From positions 93,483,221 to 93,547,220 of the forward strand of contig CM043956.1 in NCBI GenBank assembly GCA_014529385.2: 64,000 nucleotides of DNA, written 5' to 3'. Source of the stretch: Adiantum capillus-veneris. Taxonomy: Eukaryota; Streptophyta; Polypodiopsida; Polypodiales; Pteridaceae. The notes under the pieces are model-generated. The model saw only the letters and a program-made list of their open reading frames with translations, did no database searches and was not told where the DNA came from. Each line of letters begins with the position of its first letter. Position 1 is the stretch's first letter. Made by a program: the position numbers and the translations under genes. Shown in pieces: positions 11,797 through 25,667 of the stretch.

Positions 11797-13601
11797 TAGC
11801 AAATCATCCTTGGCAATATGGACATCACACCGACAAAGGGAATCAAGATAGCAATCTTAATCCAAAGCTAATCTTATTTATTTTTGTAACACTGATTTTG
11901 TTGGTCAAATTCACTGTTTGTTTTCTCTTCTTAGTTTGATCATTATGTCATTTGGTTAAGTTAGACCACCTGGATCCACGGATTACTTAGGTGTAGTGAA
12001 GGATAGTTAATTAGGATCCTTATTATAGTTAATAAAATCCTCAAGATTTACCAAGTGCTATGCATGTAACCAACTGCATGAAAAGTGATGGAAGGAGAAG
12101 AATAAGAGCAATTTAAACGTAGTGGATTTAAGGAACTCCCCGACACAGTTGTGCACAGTACGAACCAATTAGAGGTGATAGTGTGGTGGGAACGTCCACC
12201 CTGCAGCAGCAAGAGGCTTAAATTTCAATTTAAATAATACTAACTTACTGTCGCCTGCATTTCCTCATTGTCATCATCACTTCTATTGTGATCCTCATCA
12301 CCATCCCCACCGGTCGGAGACCCCATTTTTCACCCTGGTCACCATCTATCGACATCACACGACCTCACGACACGCTCGGCTTTTGTGGCAAGGACGGAGT
12401 CGCAACAACGATTGCAATACACAATGCTCGGTAGTTTTTTTTTCGCTATTGTCATCACATGACGTGCTCCTGACGTCGTTAGTGTGCGACACCTACAGGC
12501 CATCCCATGCACCGCCAACCTCAGCAGGCGTGGTTCCTCTACAGCTCATGCCACTGCATCCCTTAACGATTGCTTCACCTGCATGTGTAGCGCACTTGCA
12601 ACATATCATGCATGGTGGCAGTCGCTGCTAGTTGCACGCACCCACCCTTATCACCATGCCCGACATCACAGATTTGCATGGTGACTATGCAATTTCACAC
12701 CCCTCGAATCTACTTCGTGGCTCCAGTTTTCCCATCAACAACACAAAATCTATCTCTCTTTATCGCATGCTGACCACTGTTTCACTATCCCTCTCCCTTG
12801 CCCTCTCGTATCAACCACCCCCCCCACTTCTCATCAAGTGGACGACCAAGACATCCTTCCATATCATTCTCTCTCATCCAACAACTAGGACTCCCTAGGA
12901 ACCCAACGACTTCATGGCGGTCTCACGCGGCTGCAAGTTGCCCCAGCTTTACAGACAACCCAACCATTGGATGTATGCATGTTTCTCTCTCTCTCTCTCT
13001 ATCTTAATCTCATGCAACCATCACCACCCACCGATCCCCTCGTCCATGCAGACTGTGCGACCCCTTCTTTTGGACTTCCATGTTGAGGTTCTGAATTAAG
13101 GGAAACCTACAATCATGTAATCCATTCACAGTCGCCACAATTGTTTCTTTCTACCTACACAGCCTTGGCTGCCTAGCAAGTGCAATTGGCATTGCTTTAA
13201 GGCTCAAGCTCTCTACATGCTTTTCAGCTAAAGTTATCTCTCTTCCTGCAAAACGGCCACACTCCTCCTCAACTAACTCCCATCCACTCTTTGTGATCAA
13301 GCGCCAACTCTCTCAACTCGTGGTCCAACAAACCCAATCTCTCTCTAAAACCGCCATGCGAAATCGGTGCCGCCAAATTAGCACACCCAAGCAACCCCAC
13401 ACACCGTTTCTCTCTGCAGTTCAAGTGTCTTTCTCTCTGGTCCCCTACCATTCATTGCCTAAACTTGCAGGCAGCTCCCAACCACTTGACTCTTGCTCAG
13501 CTTCCATTATTGAAGGCTGGCCACTCACGCCCTTCACGCAACTTCTATCACACCATTGCATGGTGGCTCACCCGTACTGTCAGGTGTTGCACTTTGATGA
13601 A
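11797..13601. other. Element X interior, non-coding leader
   Basis: No supported gene. The first 400 bp are AT-rich leader. 12240-13600 is rich in CCACC, CATCAC and TCTCTC tracts. Open frames here, such as 12383-12631 and 13293-13631, have low-complexity composition and no recognisable domain. Confidence 0.5.
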
Positions 13602-13880
13602 CACTATAAGAGGAAAACTCTAGAATGCTAGAATTTCCGCGGATTAACAAAGGAAAATAGAAAGAGAAAATATTGTGTGTGCGGTAATAACAGCGGCAAA
13701 GGACGTGATAATATAGCTGCGATTATTATCACAAATATTACCACGCATATTACTGCACATATTATCGTGCATATTAGCGCGAGTATTACCTCACATATTA
13801 CCCCGTATATTACCCCTTTTTTCAAAAATAAATATGCTCATTTGGTCCATCCATTTGGATGGCCTAGATGAGCATCTTTC
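13602..13880 (+). mobile_element. CACTA-like terminal segment with 12-bp repeats and hairpin
   Basis: It starts CACTATAAGAGGA. At 13737-13816 there are six full and one partial tandem units of about 12 bp with consensus ATTAYCNCRYAT. A hairpin follows at 13834-13875 with 19-base arms (ATGCTCATTTGGTCCATCC against GGATGGCCTAGATGAGCAT). The same order (CACTATAAGAGGA, ATTACCGCG-rich block, hairpin ending in an AGCAYCTTT-like stretch) recurs at 63235-63520. Such short repeats behind a CACTA terminus are where CACTA transposases bind in known families. No opposite terminus was identified. Confidence 0.45.
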
Positions 13881-14850
13881 TTGTTGACTTGTATAAAGTT
13901 ATTTGGTCTATGATTGTCTTCTTCTAGCACATAGTTCACATCAACAAATATTGGTTGCTTCTTATTAATATTCTCTCACAAGGGACCTCTATTTATTGTA
14001 GGGGGGTTGTATACTCATCTTTGACATTGAAGAGTGAGTCAAATCAACCAGTGATTTGGAAGCTGAGGTAGTTGATGATTGACTTAAGAACCTTTGTGTA
14101 TGATCATAATTCTAGTACTAGGAGCACACTCATAACCTTTAAGATAAGCATCATATTCAAAACTTTGTAGCCTTTGCATTTCCATTTACATTGCCATTGC
14201 CATGTTTGTGCTGGAGTCCATTTGGCATTTTCAATGATTATGCATTCTACTCATTATGACATTTATGATAGGTAGATATAGATAGACAAATAGATTTAAT
14301 TACCATCCACGAAGGTCATATATGACGTATGGGACTAGAAATAAAACATTACAACGTTTCTTCTGAATAAAGGTTTGCTGGGTCTCGGGGGCTCCACCTA
14401 AAAATATGTAAGTGTAGCACGTGAGTTCACCTAGAGGGGTTTTTTATATACCAAAGAGTTAGAGAATTCCATGTACAAGAGGGGTTTAAAAATGGGAAAT
14501 TGAAAAAAAAGTACAAGTTTATGAAGGAAGATGGGTCTTTTAATTCATGATGAATTGTGTGTGTATAGGGGTTTTAAAAATACCATTGGAGCGCATGTGC
14601 TTTAGGTTTTTTGTGAAAGGTGGATCCCCTGGGTGTTGAATACATCTCAATTAAGGAGTAAGGGTCTAGCGAGGTGTGTTAAAGGGAAGATAAGATGAAA
14701 TGAACAAAACCTAAAAAGGGGTAGGTGAGGAGGGAGCCGGTTTGGGAGTTCAAAACTCTTAGATAATGGATTTACCTTCTTGATAAACTGACCATCTCCC
14801 TATTGAGTGCACTTCTCACATCTTTTGGAGTTCTTCTTTCTTCTAGTTGA
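13881..14850. other. Element X interior, no gene seen
   Basis: This is AT-rich sequence with frequent stops in all frames. No domain, repeat array or RNA gene was recognised. Confidence 0.5.
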
Positions 14851-14899
14851 GTTAGGAGGGTGTTAGATCTTTTGCAAACCAAAATTTGGTGTCCTTGAG
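14851..14899 (-). pseudogene. C-terminal piece of the antisense reading frame of X, cut off by element E
   Basis: On the minus strand, removing E and one copy of its duplication joins this segment to the frame at 20262-20850. The codons run through KDTKFWFAKDLTPS to a TAA stop at 14851-14853. See the entry at 20262-20850 for the rest. Confidence 0.55.
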
Positions 14900-15042
14900 T
14901 GTTGAGATGTAGAGAGAAAGAGAGAGAGACAAGACAAGAGACACACCATATACGCTCCCAAAGACTGATTCATATTGAGGACAAGATACAAATATATAGG
15001 TGAGACCAAGTTGAGTAGAGTGAGCCATATATAGCTCCAACA
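14900..15042 (-). repeat. 3' LTR of copia element E (143 bp)
   Basis: It starts TGTTGAGATG and ends CTCCAACA on the plus strand, and is identical to 20119-20261. It is short for a copia LTR. Confidence 0.95.
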
Positions 15043-15050
15043 CCCCCACT
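15043..15050 (-). other. Polypurine tract of element E
   Basis: On the minus strand AGTGGGGG directly precedes the 3' LTR, the place where plus-strand priming occurs. Confidence 0.6.
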
Positions 15051-15293
15051 CAAACAAAGGTCTCTAGCTTTGGATGAAAAAACCCTTGGGGAGTTCAAGG
15101 GAAAAACCCAAGCCCCTATACAATGTGAAAATATGAACCAGTGATGATGATGTGAAAGTGAATTGTGCATCTATGTACAAATATTCAAGTGACTAATTAG
15201 AGATCACAATGTGAAAATGTGGAGTGTGCATAGTGCATGGTACCTAAAAGATTACAATGTCATATGTACAAAGCTATTACAATAGCAAAGAAA

Positions 15294-16060
15294 CTAATCT
15301 AGAAAGAGTGAGGTCGAAGCAACTCCAAGCTCCGAGCGCAAGAGGATGAAACGTGACTCGTTGAGGCCTTTGGTCAAAATGTTTGCAATCATCTGGTCAC
15401 TTGGACAGTGTTCAACCATAATGGTTCCTTTGCGTACTTCATACCTGACATAATGATAATGGACAGCAATGTGCTTTGACTTATTATGTTGAACATAGTC
15501 TTTTGCAAGACTAATAGCACTTTGGTTGTCACACCGCAAGGGTGTGCTAGAAAGAGGAGAGTGACCAATATCAACCAGCATTTGTCGAAGCCAAATCAAC
15601 TCACGAGCTGCAAGTGATGCCGCAAAATATTCTGACTCAGTCGTAGAAACTGCAACACAACGTTGTTTCTTGCTAGTCTAAGAAACAAGACAACCATTTA
15701 TAAAGAAGCAATTTCCACTAGTAGATCGCATAGATAAATGTGAGCTTGCCCAGTCTGCATCTGTGTAACCCAAAAGAGAAAGAGATTGCATAGAATCCGA
15801 TGTGAGTTGTCATCGATATACTAAACCAAAATCTGTAGTGCCTTTCAAGTATTTCAAGACACGCTTTGCAGCAGACCAATGCTTAAGAGAAGGACATGCA
15901 AGATGTTGTCCAAGATAATTAGCAACAAACAGAATATCAGGACGAGTGTTCATGCCAACAAACTGAAGGCATCCAATCAAGTTAGCATAAGGTTGATTTG
16001 TGACAAGTTGACCGCCATTGTCAGAAGTGTTCTTCGTACGTAGAGCTTGCAAGACAAGGT
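15294..16060 (-). pseudogene. Copia E end of RT and RNase H, frameshifted
   Basis: The frame is shifted by one relative to the upstream RT frame. It contains GCLQFVGMNTRPDI (end of RT) and LKHWSAAKRVLKYLKGT, then the RNase H motifs YTDADWA, ESEYFAASLAARELIWLRQML, CDNQSAISLAK and HIAVHYHYVR, with the tail ANILTKGL. Two in-frame stops interrupt it: TGA at 15810-15812 (likely a CGA codon before mutation) and TAG at 15678-15680 (a Trp codon in relatives). Both are the change expected from cytosine deamination. The natural stop is at 15294-15296. Confidence 0.88.
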
Positions 16061-16839
16061 GTGTTGGCTGAATGTGCAGATTCCATACCAAATTTTTGAA
16101 TAGTATCTGCAATAAACTTTGACTGTCGAAGGAATAAAATACCTTTTGTACGGTTCCGTTGGATTTGAATGCCAAGACACGAGTGAATCTCTCCAAGATC
16201 CACCATATCAAATGCAGAAGACAATAACTTTTTCACTTGCTGAAGAAATCCCAAATCATTGGAAACAAGGATGGTATCATCCACATAAAGAGCAAGAATC
16301 ACAAAACTGCTACCTTGGCGTTTTATGTATAAGTTGGGGTCTGACGAGCAAGAGATGAATCCTTTAGAGGTGAGAAAAAGATCAAATTTTGTATACCAGG
16401 CTCGCGAAGCTTGTTTGAGACCATATAGTGCCTTATGGAGTTGAGCAACAAGGTCTTCTTTACCTGGAATAACAAACCCTTCTGGTTGTTCCATATAAAT
16501 TTCCTCTTCCAAGTCACCATTAAGAAAAGCAGTTCGCACATCCATTTGATGAGCTTCTAAATCAAATTGAACAGCAAATGCCAATAAAACTCGAACACTT
16601 GTAATGCGAAAAACTGGTGAAAAAGTCTCTTGATAATCAACACCAGCTACTTGGGAATAACCTTTTGCAACTAAACGCGCCTTGAACTTGTCAAAAGATC
16701 CATCTGCTTTTACTTTTGTCTTATACACCCACTTACATTTAATAGCTGTACGACCAGGAGGTAATTCAGTTAGTATCCATGTACCTTTAGAGATAAGAGA
16801 ATCGTACTCTGCTTCCATAGCCTCTTGCCATTGATCCTT
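16021..16839 (-). pseudogene. Copia E reverse transcriptase
   Basis: It is open for about 270 codons after the TAA at 16840-16842 and in the same frame as gag-integrase. It shows the copia RT blocks MEAEYDSLISKGTW, VYKTKVKADGSFDKFKARLVAKGY, the core [39 protein letters not shown], and the catalytic YVDDTILVSND at about 16260-16290. It runs out of frame after about 16050, where the true sequence continues in the neighbouring frame. Confidence 0.9.
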
Positions 16840-19485
16840 TTATGGTGAAGAGATAGCTTCATCATAAGTAATGGGATCTTCGGAAGTAGAAAAAGCATTA
16901 TCAGCAATATCGTCATCATAAACATGACATGAGCCATGTTCAAAATCAATAGGCAGATCAACAAAAATATCAATATCATCACTGGCGACATTCGGAATGG
17001 ATGGTTGTGAAGAGGAAAGTTGCTCTATAGGAAGAGTTTCATCTTCTGAAAGAAATGGAAAAGCTTGAAGCAATGATTTAGTATCATCAGAATCATCCAT
17101 GGACCATGAGCCTCCCATAAGCTGTTCGTTAAAAGTAGCATCACGATTCACAATTACTTTCTTGGAGGAAGGGTCATAGAATTTGTAGCCTTTGGAAGTG
17201 TCAGAATATCCAATAAAAATAACTTTAAGACCAAGAGCATCAAGCTTTGTTCGTGTTTCTTTGGGAACATGAATATAAGCAATACATCCAAAGGTTCGAA
17301 AATGAGATACAGAAGGAATGTCACCTGTCCATGCTGTGATGGGTATCTTACCAGAGGGTGCAGTAGTAGGAAGATGATTCTGAATAAATATTGCTGTCAA
17401 AGTAGCTTCAGCCCAAAAAACACGAGATAAGCCAGAATGAATCAACATACATCTTACAACATTGAGAATAGTGCGATTCTTTCGTTCAGCAACTCCGTTC
17501 TGTTGAGGCGAATGTGGAATAGTGTGTTCGTAACGAATTCCACTGTCAGAACAGTAACTCACAAACTCTCGAGAAACATATTCGCCTCCATTGTCACTAC
17601 GAAGCTTCTTAAGGCGACGACCAGTTTGAAGTTCCGCAGCCTTGTGGAATTGTTTGAAAACAGATAAGGCTTCAGATTTTTGTCTAAGTAGAAATACAGT
17701 CGTATACCTTGAGAAATCATCAATGAAAGTAATCAAGTAGCGATATTGTGATCTCGAAGAAGGTAGAGGTCCACATATATCAGTATGAACAAGATCCAAT
17801 ATGTCATGAGAATGAGTTGTATTTGAAAGAGGAAAGGGTTTGCGATTGTGTTTCCCAAGAGCACAAAATTCACAAATTCCCATATGAGGATGCGCTTTAA
17901 GATCCATGCCATGAACAAGATCACGACGTTGAAGATCAAGGAGTTTTGAGAAATAAGCATGAACAAAACGGTGATGCCATACTTTGCAATCATGATCACC
18001 TGGAGCAGTGACAACATTTGCTACAGCATCGTTGAGAGAGAGTTCAAACAAATTACCATTTCGAGGAGCAGTGGCTATAGTCTGTACATCTTTCTCAATT
18101 CGGCATTTGGTATGATCAAATCCAACAAACAGACCAAGATCAACAAGTCTAGCAACTGAAAGAAGATTACGTTGAAGATCTGGTACATGTAATACTCCTC
18201 GCAAAATTCGAGTGGAAGAAGATAAGGTACCAAGATATAAGTCTCCAATACCCTTTACTTGACAAGTAGTATCATCAGCAAGATAAACAACACGTTGAAC
18301 TGGCAGTGGATGATAGTTATGGAGCCACTTAGACTGATATGTCATATTTCCTGTAGCACCAGAATCGACAATAAAAAGTGATCCATCGCGTACATGAAGT
18401 ATTCTGTCTGGAGCAACTGAACATAGGACGCAGTTTGTTTCTGGTACAATGTTGTTTCGATGTTCAGTAGCATATGCTCTATTCCGATCTGTGTCGAATC
18501 GAAGCTTATAGCACATATGAGTGGGATGATCAGATCGTCCACAATATTCACAAGAAGAAGAAGAAGAGTCTCTAGATAAACGTGGTTGTTTTGTGGTAAT
18601 ATTGTGTTCTTCATCATATTGACGTGCCCAACAATCATCTTCAGTATGGCCATTTCTGTTGCAGTAAGAACATTGCTTATTAGGAAATTTGAGACGAGAG
18701 AAAATATTACCGCGACGGCCACCTCTGCGGTTTCCTCGTTGAAATGGACGCCTTCGAGCATAAAAAGCCCGTTCCATCTGTTGTGACTCAGTCTCCTCGT
18801 GTGAAATCATAGCTGTATCATGACTAGCATTACGACGTTCTTGACGTTGAGAGTATTCAATTAAAGACATGCAGGCTTGGTCGAAATCAAGACCATCTTT
18901 ATTAGAGAGAATAGTAACAATGTTATCATAAGAAGAGTCCTTCACCGTATCAAGGAGAAGTGTAATCAGTTGCTTTTGTGGAACAGGATCACTGGCAGCA
19001 ACAAGTTGATTAATAATAGATTTGAAAGATTCAATATGTCCCGTCATGGCAGTACCAACTTCATATTGTAACTTGTTAAGCAACCCTCTCAAATAAAGTA
19101 TTTCTGTGACAGATTTCTTCTGAAAGTTTGCAATAAGGTACTTCCATACGTCGTGGGAAGTAGGCAGTTCGTACATATCAAGCAAAAGGGAATCAGTAAG
19201 AGCAGAAAGAATATACCGACGAGCTGCTTTATCACGTCGTTGCCAATCCGTATAGGCAACATTCCAATCTTCAAATATAGGTCCTTCAGTGATAAGCACG
19301 TTATCATTATCCGTATCAACAGGCTGAGGCGGACAAACACGATTTCCAAGAACAACATCGGAGAGTTCATCGCCTTCAAGAATTAACAACATCTTTGCTT
19401 TCCAGCCTGGAAAACCTTGACCTTGGAAAGGAGGAACAGAACGCTGGCCAGAAGGAAAGCCGTTGACGAGAATATTCATAGCCAT
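16840..19485 (-). CDS. Copia E gag-protease-integrase reading frame
   Basis: This is an open frame of 881 codons starting at the ATG at 19485, chosen because conserved gag sequence (MAMNILVNGFPSGQ) begins there; the frame stays open upstream, but those codons are hydrophobic and look untranslated. gag (residues about 1-340) ends in two CCHC zinc knuckles, CSYCNRNGHTEDDC and CEYCGRSDHPTHMC, which bind element RNA. Protease has FIVDSGATGNMT. The integrase zinc domain includes WHHRFVHAYFSKLL and CEFCALGKHNRKPFP. The catalytic core has the D-D-E residues in DICGPLPSS, LRSDNGGEY and QQNGVAERKN. A TAA at 16840-16842 separates it from RT, so the polyprotein would be cut short unless the stop is read through. 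Two zinc knuckles is more than the single one in many plant copia elements. Confidence 0.92.
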   Translation of the reverse strand: MAMNILVNGFPSGQRSVPPFQGQGFPGWKAKMLLILEGDELSDVVLGNRVCPPQPVDTDNDNVLITEGPIFEDWNVAYTDWQRRDKAARRYILSALTDSLLLDMYELPTSHDVWKYLIANFQKKSVTEILYLRGLLNKLQYEVGTAMTGHIESFKSIINQLVAASDPVPQKQLITLLLDTVKDSSYDNIVTILSNKDGLDFDQACMSLIEYSQRQERRNASHDTAMISHEETESQQMERAFYARRRPFQRGNRRGGRRGNIFSRLKFPNKQCSYCNRNGHTEDDCWARQYDEEHNITTKQPRLSRDSSSSSCEYCGRSDHPTHMCYKLRFDTDRNRAYATEHRNNIVPETNCVLCSVAPDRILHVRDGSLFIVDSGATGNMTYQSKWLHNYHPLPVQRVVYLADDTTCQVKGIGDLYLGTLSSSTRILRGVLHVPDLQRNLLSVARLVDLGLFVGFDHTKCRIEKDVQTIATAPRNGNLFELSLNDAVANVVTAPGDHDCKVWHHRFVHAYFSKLLDLQRRDLVHGMDLKAHPHMGICEFCALGKHNRKPFPLSNTTHSHDILDLVHTDICGPLPSSRSQYRYLITFIDDFSRYTTVFLLRQKSEALSVFKQFHKAAELQTGRRLKKLRSDNGGEYVSREFVSYCSDSGIRYEHTIPHSPQQNGVAERKNRTILNVVRCMLIHSGLSRVFWAEATLTAIFIQNHLPTTAPSGKIPITAWTGDIPSVSHFRTFGCIAYIHVPKETRTKLDALGLKVIFIGYSDTSKGYKFYDPSSKKVIVNRDATFNEQLMGGSWSMDDSDDTKSLLQAFPFLSEDETLPIEQLSSSQPSIPNVASDDIDIFVDLPIDFEHGSCHVYDDDIADNAFSTSEDPITYDEAISSP

Positions 19486-20106
19486 ATCTTGTTGCGTGAA
19501 GACGTATAAGATAAGATCGCAGAATTTGCACACCATATATGGTGAAGGCCGCAATTGAGAATGAGAGAGATATGAGGACTGCGTTCTGTCAACGATAAAC
19601 GTAAGAAGGATGCTCAAGGAACTTCCAAAGATGTGAGAGACGTCACCCAAAAAGGGCAGGGTAAAGGAGACGTTAATAATAAAAGAGTCCTCAAAATAGA
19701 GTGGCATGAGACGCAAGATTGACAGCCACAATATGAATAGCAAAAAGCTAAATCTTCTCGAAAAAGTTAATGCCAAAATAAGAAAAACGATCGCGGACGC
19801 TTCACGAAGAAGTAGGACGAAGAAAGCTGCGTCAAGTCCCGTTTCTCCAAATTTTGAGCAGAACAGCAAGAAAAATTGAGATGAAGTTCAGGGTGTCATC
19901 AACAAGAAAACGTAATCAACGATTAGATTGATTAGCAATAAACGTCACACAAAACACTAATCATATTCTTCTTAACACAAAACAACCACAATTAACAAGA
20001 ATCAATGCTCAAAAAAAAAAATTATAGCAATTTTTGAATCTTACATGCAAATCGCATACACATACTGTTTTGTCACCATGAATTGAATCGGCGCATGATC
20101 GTTACT

Positions 20107-20118
20107 GCTCTGATACCA
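20107..20118 (-). other. Primer-binding site of element E
   Basis: On the minus strand TGGTATCAGAGC abuts the 5' LTR with no spacer. It is an exact match to the common initiator tRNA-Met site. Confidence 0.95.
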
Positions 20119-20261
20119 TGTTGAGATGTAGAGAGAAAGAGAGAGAGACAAGACAAGAGACACACCATATACGCTCCCAAAGACTGATTCATATTGAGGA
20201 CAAGATACAAATATATAGGTGAGACCAAGTTGAGTAGAGTGAGCCATATATAGCTCCAACA
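20119..20261 (-). repeat. 5' LTR of copia element E (143 bp)
   Basis: It is identical to the copy at 14900-15042 and precedes the primer-binding site on the minus strand. Confidence 0.95.
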
Positions 20262-20850
20262 TTGAGAAGCCGCAATTGCTCAAGGAGTTTGATTTGATCT
20301 GCCTTGGTCTTGAAAGGGAGGATTGCATGGTTGGTGCAATGTTCCTGTGTAAAAGAGGTGATTGTGGCTGACCCCATTGTACCATGTGGGTTGTTGTTTG
20401 GATGTGAGCAAAGGAATTGTGGAACATTGAAGGCGATATACTCTTGGCATTGTCATTCACCTAGCGTGTACACTACACGATCTTCAACCTTACCGAAAAT
20501 GATGCCTTGCACTGGGGTTTTGACGTCCTCCTTTGTGAGGGTGGTATATACTTCCACCGTTGCGTTATTGAGATTGAGGTCCCCCTTCCCTTTCAGGTCA
20601 CTTGGAAGCCTACCAATGCAAACATTGAGGGCGATATTTATGTCTTGACCTCCTTTGTGAAGGTGGTCTCTACTTCCACCTTTGTGTTATTGAGCTTAAT
20701 GGCAACGAGTCTATGCTTCAGCTCCTCATTCTCCTTGCAAAGCTTCTCAACTTCATTTTGAAGACCTATGTGTTAGGTATTTGTCTTTGGGGGTGTTTCC
20801 ACAACCCCAAAGAATGTATACTTTCCTTGAGATGAGGCTCGAGTGGCCAT
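20262..20850 (-). pseudogene. Antisense coding-like remnant inside element X, with coiled-coil start
   Basis: On the minus strand a frame begins with an ATG at 20850 (MATRASSQGKYTFF). After one stop (20773-20775) it continues with a heptad-like, charged segment (NEVEKLCKENEELKHRLV) and KVEVETTFTKEVKT. It then shifts frame near 20645 and continues as ALNVCIGRLPSDLKG, TVEVYTTLTKEDVKT and PVQGIIFGKVEDRVVYTLGE. The KVEVETTFTKEVKT motif therefore occurs twice. The frame reaches the insertion point of E and, with E removed, ends at 14851. Coding direction is opposite to X. I do not recognise the protein; a gag-like or accessory antisense product, or a captured gene, are both possible. Confidence 0.5.
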
Positions 20851-21089
20851 GATAAGCACATGCTTCCTATGAAGAGACTCAAAGAATAACTGCTTGAGAG
20901 TCACAGGCAACTCAAACAGAGTCAAAGTTCGTGCTCAAGATGAGTCTGAGAGTTGAGGGCAACTCAAGCAGAGTCGAGGTTGGGCTAGTCCGATAAAGTT
21001 GGGGTTGTGGGTAGCTTCAACAAAGTCAAAATCGTGAGAATGATTAGATGTGTGTGCAAGGTGGTGTTGGTTGGGAGGACAAGGTTGTG
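20851..21089. other. Element X interior, GAGTC-rich spacer
   Basis: It contains loosely repeated units such as AACTCAAGCAGAGTCGAGG and AACTCAAACAGAGTCAAAG. No gene seen. Confidence 0.4.
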
Positions 21090-21265
21090 TTAACACTCTA
21101 CCTAATCTCTACATCCTCTCTATCTACTCCATCTACACCTCTTTCTAAACCATAATCTCTTCCTAGATCCTAACATTATCTATCTACCTTCAACTTAATC
21201 TCTATCAACACTCTCTATGTATCCTCCTTCTCTACCTAATTTACCTAAACTCTACACCCTCTCTA
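21090..21265 (+). repeat. Left part of a pyrimidine-rich tandem repeat in X
   Basis: This is CT/TA-rich sequence (TCTATCTACTCCATCTACACC type) equivalent to the repeat that resumes at 26572. The two parts were one array before element Y inserted between them. Confidence 0.75.
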
Positions 21266-21749
21266 TGTTATGGAATTGATATTTTATTGTTTAATGCAGC
21301 TGACATGTGGAAAAGGCTAAAGGTTATGTGAAAAGATCTCGAAAGGATATTATATTTTATAATTTATTATTCAAGTGCTCTTTTATGAGCTTTGGCCATT
21401 TATGACCGGCCGGCCAGTTTGTACTCACTTTGACCATTCAAGAATCTATAAATTAAATACGTGCAAGAGGAAAATGGTCACTCTTGCACGGGGGGAGATT
21501 GCACCCAGTGTCTGCATTCTTCTTCTCACCTCTCCTCTCTTCTCTCTCTCGTGCCGATGTAGCACTCCATTCTAGGAGGTGTGTCTGCACGCGCCCTATT
21601 GCTTCTCTCTCGCACTCTGTCTCCTTCTGTTCGTGTATCTCGTGATTATGCGTCTATGTGGTTGCCATGTATGTCAATTAGTCTGTTTTATGGGTTGTAG
21701 TATGCTATTTCGGATATTTTGTAGGGCAGCTAGGCTTTCGACTGTAGCA
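21266..21749 (+). repeat. 5' LTR of element Y (484 bp)
   Basis: It starts TGTTATGG like the right LTR of X and ends CTGTAGCA. The segment from about 21412 matches 26235-26571 closely. The hairpin with arms GTGCAAGAG and CTCTTGCAC seen in the X LTRs recurs at 21460-21489. Confidence 0.75.
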
Positions 21750-21750
21750 G

Positions 21751-21762
21751 TGGTATCAGAGC
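21751..21762 (+). other. Primer-binding site of element Y
   Basis: TGGTATCAGAGC lies one base after the LTR and is an exact match to the initiator tRNA-Met site. The spacing is the same as in X. Confidence 0.9.
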
Positions 21763-22394
21763 TATGGCTATGTCTTGGGTATACAACGGACACGGCTATG
21801 AGGATCTTTGCCCACAATAAACAATAACTTAGGTTCAATAAACAATAGTGAACCTAAGTTATTTGCCTTCGCTTTACCATCAAATTGTTCATTTCTTTTG
21901 GGTCAACTTAAATGTTTTTCATGGATTTATTTTTGTTTTATTTTTAATTCCTCTGTTATCTTAGATAGTTCTTCTCTTAAGGATATCATGTAGTAAAGGT
22001 CGGTTTACCCATGTAAGTAGCTTGCAACTAATAGCAACATGTGGAGGAATTGTATTGCTAAGATTTGGTTATTTTATGAAAGAGAAGTTAGGAAGGGAGG
22101 TAAACTATTTTGCCTATCTTCATTAAATATATAGTGAACTTCATAAGGTAGTAAGGAAGAAGAAATTATAAGTGTTTTTCTCCATTAATTATTAAGATAA
22201 TGGAAAAAAATATATAGGATAATAATAAGTGACCTTGAAAGGGAGTATACGTGCCGAAGAGAAGAAACACATCATAAGCCTAATCTTCCATTCGTCGATC
22301 TAAATTACCATGTGGGAGACTGTCAATGTGATATTTGCAGCAACAGCAAGGCGACCTACTCTATAGCATTTCACAGGCGATGGGCTGCAACATG

Positions 22395-25667
<3,273 letters not shown>

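Larger units (their letters stand above)
14900..20261 (-). mobile_element. Ty1/copia element E, complete structure with identical LTRs
   Basis: The element is 5362 bp on the minus strand, with LTRs at 14900-15042 and 20119-20261 that are identical over 143 bp as far as I can read them. Target duplication TTGAG is at 14895-14899 and 20262-20266. The primer-binding site (20107-20118) directly follows the 5' LTR, and a purine-rich tract lies at 15043-15050. Gene order gag, protease, integrase, RT, RNase H is typical of copia. The polyprotein is disabled by an in-frame TAA at the integrase/RT boundary, a frameshift near 16050, a TGA at 15810-15812 and a TAG at 15678-15680. It sits inside element X. 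Confidence 0.95.

Noticed and set aside
13737-13816. Tandem 12-bp units considered as a CRISPR-like array
   Set aside because: There are no spacers between units, the period is 12 bp and the context is a plant transposon end.
19486-19869. N-terminal 128-residue extension of the element E polyprotein
   Set aside because: The frame is open but the codons are unlike gag and lie in the leader region; conserved gag begins at the ATG at 19485.
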